Shown: positions 7,514 through 14,494, numbered from the stretch's first letter. The stretch: 15,966 bases of DNA from Candidatus Bathyarchaeota archaeon (GCA_014729935.1 WJJB01000417.1:1-15966), one strand, 5' to 3'. Notes: a model not told the origin generated them from the letters alone. Numbers and translations: made by a program.

Positions 7514-8410
7514 TCACATTGACGTGCGATTCACGTGCTTCATTCTTCTAAGATTTGGATCACTAGCCAGTGATTTCAATGTTGAAATAATATATTCCTT
7601 ATCTTCTGGTAAATTTCCCTCCACACGGGTGTAATTCGAAACGTGATCATTCAAGATCTTTGAGGTGACACAAGAATCAAGTTGCTTGATGATTTCTAAT
7701 TCCTCCTCGATGATTTCTAATGGCGAGAGTGCTTCGAACCGCCCCGCCTTCCAATCTTCATGTAGTCGTGAACCCGGGATGAAGTTTATGCTCCTGAACC
7801 GGATATAATCTGGATTCATGTCGCTGAGCACCTTGGCTGTTTCGGGCGCGTGATCCGGGAATATATTACCTCCAAGACCTAGTATAACGTACACGGATAA
7901 TTGAATACCATGATCTTTGATTTTTCGAGATGCGCGAACCATGCCTTTCGGGGTGGTGCCTTTTTCCATGAATCTTAGTACATCACCAGATCCCGATTCC
8001 AATCCCATGTACACGATATTCAATCCCACTTCCTTGATTCGACCCAATTCTTGGCTCGATTTCTGGAGGATATCATGGTTCTTGGCATAACAACTGATAC
8101 GTTCAACTTTCGGAAATAATTTCTTAATGTATTCAATCACCTTGCAAATTAAGTCAGTTGGAGCGTGTAGCGCGTTCCCCCCTGCCAGGAAAACGGTCCT
8201 AACATCGGGACCGTGAGCGCGAAATCCTGCATCCAAGTCCTGCTTTATGCGAGACCAAGGCCTGACTCGGAAATCTTGCACGCCGGCATATATCCCGCAG
8301 AATCGACATCCCGTGCCAGTTTGTTGCGTCCATGAGCAACCTTCAGTAACCCCGATGAGAAGAGAAAACGCTTCGCAGGGCGGGCGTATCAAGATTACAT
8401 CTCGCATCAT
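7514..8410 (-). CDS. COG1032-type radical SAM protein with an expanded cluster-binding motif
   Basis: Seen in 298 residues: a cluster motif GC-x9-C-x2-C (Cys25, Cys35, Cys38, followed by GIY), then features of a radical SAM barrel: VFLAGGNAL, CYAKN, YMGLESGSGDVL, LGLGGNIF, a late FIPGSRL, and a C-terminal NDHVSNYTRVEGNLP. From memory this layout matches uncharacterised COG1032 enzymes that read GCSHNKCTFCGMY, where the first two cysteines are four residues apart; here five extra residues (Thr-Gly rich) are inserted. Known: such enzymes cleave S-adenosylmethionine to start radical chemistry. The substrate is unknown. The start is ATG 8410, sharing an ATGATGA overlap with the end of the CofE-like gene and preceded by AGGAAGGA; a longer form from 8455 would overlap that gene by 49 bases. 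Its cluster position suggests work on the product of the FolP-like and CofE-like enzymes. Confidence 0.88.
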   Translation of the reverse strand: MMRDVILIRPPCEAFSLLIGVTEGCSWTQQTGTGCRFCGIYAGVQDFRVRPWSRIKQDLDAGFRAHGPDVRTVFLAGGNALHAPTDLICKVIEYIKKLFPKVERISCYAKNHDILQKSSQELGRIKEVGLNIVYMGLESGSGDVLRFMEKGTTPKGMVRASRKIKDHGIQLSVYVILGLGGNIFPDHAPETAKVLSDMNPDYIRFRSINFIPGSRLHEDWKAGRFEALSPLEIIEEELEIIKQLDSCVTSKILNDHVSNYTRVEGNLPEDKEYIISTLKSLASDPNLRRMKHVNRTSM

Positions 8411-9195
8411 CGCTCTTCCTTCCTGTACCGTGAAAATATGTTCATGAATAAACACTTGTCTGGAGCCATTTCCATGCTCTTCACGTCTATTTTATCATCA
8501 CGTTCAAAGTGAACGGGGGCTTCACGGATGAGAACGAAGGGTGTTTGCTCGTTCGCTTCACCCATGAGCAACTCGGCGGCGCTCGTCAGGTCATCTGCCA
8601 CCGCAATCTGGGTAATGACCAAGGGCCGGCCGAAAAGATCAACTTGGCCCCGCTTGTCCTCCACTGGCACGAATCCCGATACTGCAAGTGCTCCACCCAG
8701 CACGCCTTTTTTAAGGGGTTGCACCCTTGAATCAGCCAAGATTGCGCCAATTGGTTCAACTGCAGCCTTCTTGGAAAGTTCCTCCCTAAATTGCCTGATG
8801 GACCCCCACAAATCATCTGGAAGCAAGCTCACCAGTGTTCCACCACCCGAATTCGAGGCATCGACTCCTGCATTGGCAAGTAATAAACCATGGCTTCGTG
8901 CTAGAATCACGTGATCCACGCCTCCCAGGATCTCGTCGGATTCTGCAATGATGATTTGAACGAGACGGGGGTCCATATTGAATTTTTTCGCTATTTCCTT
9001 GGCTTCATCGCATGGATCGGTGATGCTTTTCAAGTCGACAACGCGTCCTTGCGCTGTTGCCATTACCGTCTCAGCGATAACGACGATATCACCCGGTAAC
9101 AGGGATTCCCCCGCTTTTTCAAGGGATTCAAGAAATACCTGGACGAGATCATTCCCTGGTTGAATGACGGGAGTTTTAATTGCTCTAATGAACAT
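8407..9195 (-). CDS. CofE-family glutamate ligase (F420-0:gamma-L-glutamate ligase or folate/pterin glutamylase)
   Basis: Seen in 262 residues: the start IKTPVIQPGNDL typical of CofE, SHGLLLANAGVDASN (101-115, with Asp112), SLLPDDLWGSIR (123-134), and ADSRVQPLKKGVLGGALAVSGF (154-175, with Asp155) followed by VEDKRGQVDLFGR. Known: CofE adds gamma-linked glutamates to F420-0 with GTP and divalent metal held by conserved acidic residues, for which Asp112 and Asp155 are candidates. Canonical CofE reads SDTFGRPWR at the second site; DSRVQPLK places this in a variant subgroup. A CofE homologue in Chlamydia replaces FolC as folylglutamate synthase, and here the gene follows a FolP-like gene by 28 bases, so pterin or folate glutamylation is a serious alternative to F420. 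I chose ATG 9195; a TTG at 9204 would add three residues. The stop overlaps the radical SAM start. Confidence 0.85.
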   Translation of the reverse strand: MFIRAIKTPVIQPGNDLVQVFLESLEKAGESLLPGDIVVIAETVMATAQGRVVDLKSITDPCDEAKEIAKKFNMDPRLVQIIIAESDEILGGVDHVILARSHGLLLANAGVDASNSGGGTLVSLLPDDLWGSIRQFREELSKKAAVEPIGAILADSRVQPLKKGVLGGALAVSGFVPVEDKRGQVDLFGRPLVITQIAVADDLTSAAELLMGEANEQTPFVLIREAPVHFERDDKIDVKSMEMAPDKCLFMNIFSRYRKEER

Positions 9196-9223
9196 GTATA
9201 TCAAGACCGTCTTGTCGTGGGAC

Positions 9224-10120
9224 TTACGTTCCTTTCCAATTCATGCCCGCCCTTATTGCTGAAGCAACCCTGACGGTATCCATGACGGCAGGATTCACGT
9301 CATGCGTTCGGATTACGTGAGCACCTTCAACCACTGAAACTGCCGTAGCTGCAAGACTTCCAAAGTAGCGATTATCTGGCGTTGCACCACCAAGGACGGC
9401 ACCGATGAACGATTTCCTTGATAATGCCACGAGAATGGGGCATCCAAGTTGCCGCAACACGCTCAGGTTGCCTAATGCATCTAGATCGTAGGGAGGTTCC
9501 TTTTCAGGGATCCAGTGACCGATCCCGGGATCCGTGATCACGCGCGCGTCCTTGTCGAGTAATGAGAGGCTTGATTTCAAGTCTGCAATTATCTCGTCCA
9601 AACCTAGTGAGTCCCCCGGGACATAGTGACTTGCCATGATGATGGCTGGAACCTCGTTTTCGTTGATCCATCCTGCCATCTCTGGATCTTGACGCAACCC
9701 GCTCACGTCGTTTAGCACGAATCGATCCTCAAGTTCATGGTCACGGAACATATCTAGTGCTTCCCTGGCAACCGCCACGTATTGCGTGTCGATCGAAACC
9801 AAAACCTCTTCAACTGCAATCATGGGCAACAAGACATCAAGTGCTTGCGTTACCCTTATCGTTTCTTCATCGATGGTGATCGATGGAGACCACGGTGCCG
9901 TGCTTCTACCCCCGAGATCCAGCAGGGAAGCACCTTCGGAGATCATCGATGCTGCTTTACCTGCAATCGTGGATTCATTCACGATGGATCCCGTATAGAA
10001 GCTTTCCTTGCTTACATTAAGCACACCCATGACCCTCACGGGATGTCCATCGCCGATCCTTATATTCCCTATCGTTATCTCTATATCGCGTTTAATCTCC
10101 TTCACCCTTGATTTCACCAT
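9224..10120 (-). CDS. folP: Archaeal dihydropteroate-synthase-like (FolP-family) protein
   Basis: Seen in 298 residues: the pterin-binding TIM-barrel hallmarks in order, RVMGVLNVSKESFYTGS (29-45), LLDLGGRSTAP (66-76), VSIDTQ (108-113), LNDVSG (136-141), TDPGIGH (196-202), ALSRKSFIG (232-240, Lys236) and RTHDV (271-275). Known: dihydropteroate synthase joins a pterin diphosphate to p-aminobenzoate; the Asp, Asn and Lys positions of the pterin pocket and the Arg-x-His-Asp end are kept. The motif VLNVSKESFYTGS is the archaeal variant, and the usual MHMxG motif is replaced by IIMASHYVPGD (160-170). A different aryl partner, as in methanopterin-type cofactors, is therefore possible. The ATG at 10120 is inside the end of the upstream gene (29-base overlap); a longer start at 10168 is less likely. 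It leads directly to the CofE-like gene. Confidence 0.85.
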   Translation of the reverse strand: MVKSRVKEIKRDIEITIGNIRIGDGHPVRVMGVLNVSKESFYTGSIVNESTIAGKAASMISEGASLLDLGGRSTAPWSPSITIDEETIRVTQALDVLLPMIAVEEVLVSIDTQYVAVAREALDMFRDHELEDRFVLNDVSGLRQDPEMAGWINENEVPAIIMASHYVPGDSLGLDEIIADLKSSLSLLDKDARVITDPGIGHWIPEKEPPYDLDALGNLSVLRQLGCPILVALSRKSFIGAVLGGATPDNRYFGSLAATAVSVVEGAHVIRTHDVNPAVMDTVRVASAIRAGMNWKGT

Positions 10121-11495
10121 TTTTAGCCATACTTTGCTTGATCTTCCAGAATTCATGCAAGAGAGCAAATGCTTTAACCATTCGTTCGGGTTCGTGAAAT
10201 ACAGGTATCTTTAACTCAGTCGCTGCTTCAAGCACGCGATTGGCTCCATCTTCTTCCGCTTGTATGAGAACACCCATAATCGGTTTATCGGGATATTTTT
10301 CCTTGATGGGCTCAAGAATCATGAGATCGAATTCTATCTCGTGAAAGAACTCAAGTACAAGGAATAAACCATCGACATTCCCATCCGAGAGCAGGAGATC
10401 TGCTGCATCCTTATGTACCTTGCCCACTTCATGGCCAAGGAAACGTGGAGGAGGCCAGTAATCAACAGGATTACACCGTTTTGGTGCGGTTCCTTGGAGC
10501 ACGGTGATGAGTTGTTTCCGAATGGATTTCGAGGGGACGGCAATTTTAAGGTTGTTCTTCTTGAATTCCGATAATACCACGTCGATTGCCCCAGAGCTTG
10601 GACCTATCAATGCTATCCTATTACCCGTTGGCAAAGGGCAATATGTAAATGCCTTGGCTATCTCGAACAGATCATTGTATCTCGTTACTTCTAATGCTCC
10701 AGCCCCGGACAGCTCCTTGGTACCAATCGGCCTTCCACATTTCTTATACAGTACGGGTTTCTTTCCCGCACACGCTCGAACGGTCCTGATAAGAGATTTT
10801 GAAATTCTTCTCAGGAAGAGGGAGATAATCTGAACTTGTGGATCATCCATCAAGTATCGAAGAAAATACTCATCTTCGATGGATCCCGGATATTCTTGGC
10901 CCAAATGAACCACTTTCGAAAAGGATATGCCTTGAGATGGCGCCCACCATCCGCAGGCACCAGCGAGTCCACCCGATTGTGCCATGAACCCGATCGATGC
11001 CCGATCAGCATTTTTACCCTTCCGGGCTATATGATCCCGCACGGGAATGATGGAAGTGGTAAAGCTTCCCGGGAAATTAATCAAGCCAATAAGAGACGGC
11101 CCGATGAAATTCAAGCTATACTTGCCTGCCAATTCCACGATTTGCTTCTCAATGTGGTTCCTGCTAGTTTCATCTTGGAGGGAGATATCAGCTTGGATGA
11201 TAATGTTCTTAATACCTTTCTTTGCACAATTTTCCATGATGTGAATGACGTCCGAATGCAGGATGATACCGAGCTCCGGTATCTCGGGTAGATCAATGAC
11301 ACGGGGATAGCAGGTGATACCCAAGATTTCCTCGGCATAAGGATTCACTGGGAAAATTTTCCCCCGGTACTGGACCTCCAAGATATTCTTGAGCACGATC
11401 CCGTTGAATTTATTCATGTCCCTACTCACGCCTATCAGTGCAACGGACTTGGGATTGAAAAAAGGTCGCAGGTCTTTCGATTCACGCTGGTTCAT
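10092..11495 (-). CDS. ADP-forming acyl-CoA synthetase alpha-like protein, probable pseudoenzyme
   Basis: Seen in 467 residues: a CoA-binding Rossmann domain (about 7-130; FFNPKSVALIGVS, GKIFPVNPYAEEILG), a flavodoxin-like domain (about 165-280; GFMAQSGGLAGACGWWA) and a second flavodoxin-like domain (about 290-455; GPSSGAIDVV, NPVDYW). This matches the alpha subunit of ADP-forming acyl-CoA synthetases, with no ATP-grasp part and no beta-subunit gene in view. Known: these enzymes pass phosphate through a histidine in a SHTGALAG-type motif. Here the aligned stretch is LSGAGALEV (262-270), so the histidine appears to be glycine (264), and the Glu of LYLEGI appears as Arg229 in LFLRRI. I infer loss of phosphotransfer, perhaps leaving a CoA or acyl-CoA binding role. 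The start is ATG 11495 behind a perfect Shine-Dalgarno; it heads the minus-strand cluster, divergent from the aldehyde dehydrogenase. Confidence 0.87.
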   Translation of the reverse strand: MNQRESKDLRPFFNPKSVALIGVSRDMNKFNGIVLKNILEVQYRGKIFPVNPYAEEILGITCYPRVIDLPEIPELGIILHSDVIHIMENCAKKGIKNIIIQADISLQDETSRNHIEKQIVELAGKYSLNFIGPSLIGLINFPGSFTTSIIPVRDHIARKGKNADRASIGFMAQSGGLAGACGWWAPSQGISFSKVVHLGQEYPGSIEDEYFLRYLMDDPQVQIISLFLRRISKSLIRTVRACAGKKPVLYKKCGRPIGTKELSGAGALEVTRYNDLFEIAKAFTYCPLPTGNRIALIGPSSGAIDVVLSEFKKNNLKIAVPSKSIRKQLITVLQGTAPKRCNPVDYWPPPRFLGHEVGKVHKDAADLLLSDGNVDGLFLVLEFFHEIEFDLMILEPIKEKYPDKPIMGVLIQAEEDGANRVLEAATELKIPVFHEPERMVKAFALLHEFWKIKQSMAKNGEIKGEGD

Positions 11496-11500
11496 GAGTT

Positions 11501-11507
11501 TCCTCCT
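11501..11507 (-). promoter_or_regulatory. Shine-Dalgarno AGGAGGA fixing the acyl-CoA synthetase-like start
   Basis: On the minus strand AGGAGGA stands a few bases before the ATG at 11495. It decides for this start over the GTG at 11528, which would add 11 residues unlike the family. Confidence 0.75.
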
Positions 11508-11542
11508 GCACGGAGTCAATGTGTCCACTCGATATGAGTAAA

Positions 11543-11555
11543 CCTTTATTCAAAA
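11543..11555 (-). promoter_or_regulatory. Possible TATA element of the minus-strand cluster
   Basis: Read on the minus strand, an AT-rich TTTTGAATAAAGG lies about 50 bases before the ATG at 11495. With archaeal spacing it would start transcription near 11522, leaving a leader of about 27 bases that holds the AGGAGGA. The match to a TATA consensus is weak. Confidence 0.3.
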
Positions 11556-11591
11556 AGATGAGCACCCGGATGGTTTCTCGCCCTGAGCAGG

Positions 11592-11603
11592 TATATTTAA
11601 AAA
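11592..11603 (+). promoter_or_regulatory. TATA element of the aldehyde dehydrogenase promoter
   Basis: TATATTTAAAAA is a good archaeal TATA box. It would start transcription near 11624, upstream of GGGAG at 11633-11637 and the ATG at 11648. It therefore argues that the in-frame extension back to 11519 is not translated. The gap between the two divergent genes (11496-11647) holds both promoters and could be under joint control. Confidence 0.6.
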
Positions 11604-11647
11604 CTCTAAAAGGTTCAACCAGCTCCACCACAGGGAGATTGCTATCC

Positions 11648-13144
11648 ATGCAAATAGAAAGCATAAATCCAGCAAATCTGGAACGGAATGGTGCCGTGGA
11701 AACGCACGATGAGGAAGAAGTAATTGAATGCTTCGTGAAAGCGAGAAAGGCCCAACAGGAATGGAAGCGCATCCAGGTCTTGGAACGCGCTTCAATCATC
11801 GCAAGGGTGAATGAATCCCTTGTAGATCAAATTGACGAGTTATCACTTCTCGTGTGCAGGGAGGTGGGAAAGCCCCCGTTGGAAGCGTTCATCTCGGAAA
11901 TATATGGAGCCATCGACTCAACCTTCCATTATTACAACTCGGTCTCCGAGGTTCTTGGAGAAGAGAGAGAAATACCCTTGGGGTTTTACTCGTCATTGGA
12001 TAAGCGAAGTTTCGTGTATCGAAAACCTGCAGGCGTGGTAGCAGTCATCGGCCCTTTCAATTTCCCTTTTGTCATTCCATTCCAGCAAATTGTCCAATCG
12101 CTGATTGCAGGTAACGGCGTCGTGTTCAAGCCATCATCGGAGGCTGTACTAGTTGGCGAGGCCATCTATAATATCCTTCATACCATTGAGGAACTCCCCG
12201 AAGATTTAATGCAGGTTGTGTTCGGGAGTGGTTCAAAACTCGGTCGGGTCATGGTCGATGAGGCTAACCGGGTAATTTTCACGGGGAGCACGAACACGGG
12301 AAAAGCAATCATGCGCCGTGCAGCAAACACTTTAACACCCGTGGCCCTTGAATTAGGGGGAAAATCCGCCATGGTGGTTTTACCAGATGCAAACATGGAT
12401 CGGGCAGTACGAGCAGCAGCATGGGGCTGCTTCATCAATTCGGGGCAGGTTTGTGCATCAGTAAAGCGCCTTTTTTTGCACGAGTCAATCAAGGATGATT
12501 TCACCTCCCGGTTGGTAGAATTCACGAATAAGCTCGTTCAAGGATATCCCGAGGAACCTGGCACGGATATCGGCGCCATGGTTAATCAAGAACAGATGCA
12601 ATTGGTCCTAGATGCCATTGAACGAGCACGGGAGCAGGGAGCAAAGGTACTTTCGGGTGGCAGGCGCAATCCCGACCTCGAGGGCTATTTCATAGAACCA
12701 ACCTTGCTTGGAGAGTGCACCAATTCCATGGATTGCGTCCAGCAAGAAATTTTCGGGCCGGTCTTGGTAATCCTGTCCTTTTCTTCCGAAGCGGAAGCAA
12801 TCAAGATGGTAAATGACAACCCGTATGGACTTACATCAAGCATTTGGACTGAAAACATCGATCGTGGCAAGCAATTCGCCCGGGAGATCGACACGGGCAC
12901 CATGATGGTCAACGAGTGTGTGTATTCTTTCGCCCTTGCTATGACACCATGGGGCGGCCCAAAAGCATCGGGTATAGGCAGGACGCACGGGGAATACGGA
13001 TTCTTGGAAGTGACGGAACCCTTCCACCTGAACGTGGATCGATACAAGGAAATGGACCCGTGGTGGATGCCATACGACAAGGATTTCAGGGAGATAATGG
13101 ATAATTTCAAGCACATCGCCAAATCGCTCGTCGTGAAACAATGA
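11648..13144 (+). CDS. NAD(P)-dependent aldehyde dehydrogenase
   Basis: Seen in 498 residues, a normal family length: GPFNFP (Asn138), the cofactor-binding lysine in VVFKPS (Lys161), the Rossmann turn FTGSTNTGK, the general base in LELGGK (Glu235), the nucleophile in NSGQVCAS (Cys269), QEIFGPVL and the late TPWGGPKASGIGR. All catalytic residues are present, so it should be active, oxidising an aldehyde to an acid in the cytosol. The C-terminal NECVYSFAL and the WWMPYDKDF tail may mark a subgroup. The substrate cannot be read from sequence; succinate-semialdehyde, lactaldehyde or aromatic aldehydes are all possible. I chose ATG 11648, behind the TATA box and GGGAG, rather than ATG 11519. It is transcribed away from the acyl-CoA synthetase-like gene, so joint control around aldehyde/acyl metabolism is plausible. 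A hairpin terminator follows. Confidence 0.93.
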   Translation: MQIESINPANLERNGAVETHDEEEVIECFVKARKAQQEWKRIQVLERASIIARVNESLVDQIDELSLLVCREVGKPPLEAFISEIYGAIDSTFHYYNSVSEVLGEEREIPLGFYSSLDKRSFVYRKPAGVVAVIGPFNFPFVIPFQQIVQSLIAGNGVVFKPSSEAVLVGEAIYNILHTIEELPEDLMQVVFGSGSKLGRVMVDEANRVIFTGSTNTGKAIMRRAANTLTPVALELGGKSAMVVLPDANMDRAVRAAAWGCFINSGQVCASVKRLFLHESIKDDFTSRLVEFTNKLVQGYPEEPGTDIGAMVNQEQMQLVLDAIERAREQGAKVLSGGRRNPDLEGYFIEPTLLGECTNSMDCVQQEIFGPVLVILSFSSEAEAIKMVNDNPYGLTSSIWTENIDRGKQFAREIDTGTMMVNECVYSFALAMTPWGGPKASGIGRTHGEYGFLEVTEPFHLNVDRYKEMDPWWMPYDKDFREIMDNFKHIAKSLVVKQ

Positions 13145-13169
13145 AATGATCCCTACCAGTGCCAAGATG

Positions 13170-13207
13170 GATGGAAGCAATCTTCCATCTCTTGAAGGCA
13201 TGTTTTT
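13170..13207 (+). terminator. Hairpin plus T-tract terminator of the aldehyde dehydrogenase gene
   Basis: GATGGAAG (13170-13177) and CTTCCATC (13182-13189) form a perfect 8-base-pair stem with a CAAT loop, 25 bases after the stop. A run of five T follows at 13203-13207 and another at 13219-13223. Archaeal termination depends mainly on T-tracts, so the T runs may do the work with help from the hairpin. Confidence 0.55.
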
Positions 13208-13239
13208 CTCCCCGAATGTTTTTATGCGTTGATTTTCCA

Positions 13240-13247
13240 TTTTATCT
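13240..13247 (+). promoter_or_regulatory. Possible TATA element for the 13290 gene
   Basis: TTTTATCT about 45 bases before the probable start would place transcription start near 13270 and leave a leader of about 20 bases. The surrounding 13145-13280 gap holds this element and the terminator before it; nothing else is seen there. Confidence 0.3.
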
Positions 13248-13289
13248 TGGAACCCAGGTTCTAGTAAAAATACCCGCATCGTGGAGCTC

Positions 13290-13655
13290 ATGGTGGTTCA
13301 AGGAAACAAGGCGCATGCTCACAAGAAATGGCTACAACGCAACATCAGGCAAGATGAGGAGTTAATCGAGAAATACACCGATTGGTTAACAACCTTGCGT
13401 GAGGAAAAAGATGCCATCGAGCAATTCTTGGATGTATTATCCCATTTCACCCTTGGTAGTGATGGTAGATTCATGGTAGGAAAGCAAGAATTCAAGCTTG
13501 CCATGATTGATGAAGCCTTGAAAAAGATCAGGGCTTACCTGGAACATCTAGATTGGCACCTTCAGGTACTGGTGCTTCAAACCATCATGGCGGGGGATGG
13601 TATTGAATTGCTCGAGAAGCTTGGCTTCACCGTGGAATTCGACGCGCCAAGCTAA
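13290..13655 (+). CDS. Small helical protein of unknown function
   Basis: I do not recognise this protein of about 121 residues. It is almost entirely helical by composition: an amphipathic N-terminal helix with His, Lys and Gln, an acidic helix (around DEELIEKYTDWL), a short turn with SDGRF, and two more helices ending near LLEKLGF. There are no cysteines, no membrane segment and no signal peptide, so a cytosolic helical bundle is likely. The start is uncertain: GTG 13281, ATG 13290 and GTG 13293 are in frame; GGAG at 13283-13286 would be well spaced only for GTG 13293, and a short-leader transcript could use ATG 13290. It stands 26 bases before the TIM-barrel gene and is probably co-transcribed with it. 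Normal codon use and a clean frame argue that it is real. Confidence 0.65.
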   Translation: MVVQGNKAHAHKKWLQRNIRQDEELIEKYTDWLTTLREEKDAIEQFLDVLSHFTLGSDGRFMVGKQEFKLAMIDEALKKIRAYLEHLDWHLQVLVLQTIMAGDGIELLEKLGFTVEFDAPS

Positions 13656-13658
13656 AAT

Positions 13659-13667
13659 AGGAGGAGG
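13659..13667 (+). promoter_or_regulatory. Strong but distant Shine-Dalgarno of the 13682 gene
   Basis: AGGAGGAGG lies 14 bases before the ATG at 13682, farther than usual. No in-frame start lies closer, and the next in-frame codons upstream are not start codons. Confidence 0.5.
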
Positions 13668-13681
13668 CAACAAGTACACAC

Positions 13682-14455
13682 ATGATACCAAAAGTGCGCT
13701 TGGAGAATTTGGAACTCTCTCGCTTGATCTGTGGCACGAATCCCTTCCTTGGGATTTCACATTTCACGCAAAGCCGTGACATGTTCTTGAAGGAGTATTT
13801 CACCGTGGAGCGGATTGCAGAGATCATGGGTTACGTGATGGAGGAGTTTGGCGTGAACTGCTGCCTCTCATCCCCGCGGGATGAAATTGCCAAGGCCATC
13901 GATCTCGTGGAGAAGGATATTGGAGAGCAATACACGTGGTTATGCACTCCGAGCTCAAGGAATACTGCCAAGGATCTACCAGGTGATATTTTCAAGCAAA
14001 TAGAGTGGTGCGCCGAGCATGGAGTACGCGTGTGTATGCCACACAGGAGTTATACTGATGCCTTCATGAACCCTTCGAAAGGTATCATCGAGGGCTTGCC
14101 CAAGATAATTGAAAAAATCCGGGACAGTGACATGATTCCTGGCTTAAGCACGCATTACCACCACGCCATCAAGATATGCGAACGGCAGGATTACGATATC
14201 CCGGTCATCATCCAACCGTTGAACGTGCTTGGATTTCAATCCGATATTGAAGTAAACACTCTCGCCAATCTCGTGCGCGGGACACGGATTCAAATCATTA
14301 ACATTAAGCCACTTGCAGCAGGTCGCGTGCTTCCCCAGGTGGGATTATCTTTTTGCTTTAATTCCATTAAAGAGAATGATCTTGTTGCCTGCGGGTTCGA
14401 TAACATCATGAATGCAGACTATGATTGCCAGCTCGTCGAAAAACTCTTAAAGTAA
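13682..14455 (+). CDS. Uncharacterised TIM-barrel protein related to aldo/keto reductases
   Basis: Seen in 257 residues: an opening ELSRLICGTNPFLGISHF (11-28) and RDMFLKEYFTVERIAEIM, a middle barrel region, GLSTHYHHAI (154-163), and an aldo/keto-reductase-like end with IKPLAAGRVLP (208-218) and a final helix LVEKLLK. From memory, bacterial proteins opening with GGNPxSGFSH share this start and remain uncharacterised. The usual aldo/keto reductase tetrad (Asp, Tyr, Lys, His) is not recognisable in its standard motifs, so a redox role is doubtful; another barrel chemistry is possible. Several His residues near 159-161 and Cys60/61 could bind metal or a substrate. It follows the small helical gene by 26 bases and converges with the flippase-like gene across a hairpin. 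Cytosolic; no signal peptide. Confidence 0.72.
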   Translation: MIPKVRLENLELSRLICGTNPFLGISHFTQSRDMFLKEYFTVERIAEIMGYVMEEFGVNCCLSSPRDEIAKAIDLVEKDIGEQYTWLCTPSSRNTAKDLPGDIFKQIEWCAEHGVRVCMPHRSYTDAFMNPSKGIIEGLPKIIEKIRDSDMIPGLSTHYHHAIKICERQDYDIPVIIQPLNVLGFQSDIEVNTLANLVRGTRIQIINIKPLAAGRVLPQVGLSFCFNSIKENDLVACGFDNIMNADYDCQLVEKLLK

Positions 14456-14463
14456 AAATAATA

Positions 14464-14494
14464 GGGAGGTGAGGGAAAAAACCTCACATCTCCC
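14464..14494. terminator. Hairpin between convergent genes (probable bidirectional terminator)
   Basis: GGGAG-G-TGAGG (14464-14474) pairs with CCTCA-CAT-CTCCC (14482-14494) as two 5-base-pair stems flanking a small internal loop, with a GAAAAAA apical loop. It lies in the 28-base gap between the two stops and covers the TGA of the minus-strand gene. The A-run would read as T-rich on the other strand. Confidence 0.5.

Noticed and set aside
8411..8455. Longer start for the radical SAM gene
   Set aside because: It would overlap the CofE-like gene by 49 bases; ATG 8410 has a Shine-Dalgarno and a normal start-stop overlap.
10121..10168. Longer start for the FolP-like gene
   Set aside because: The added 16 residues lie within the upstream gene and do not resemble the family start; ATG 10120 suffices.
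11519..11647. In-frame 43-residue extension of the aldehyde dehydrogenase
   Set aside because: It contains the TATA box, is unlike the family N-terminus, and the ATG at 11648 gives normal length with an upstream GGGAG.
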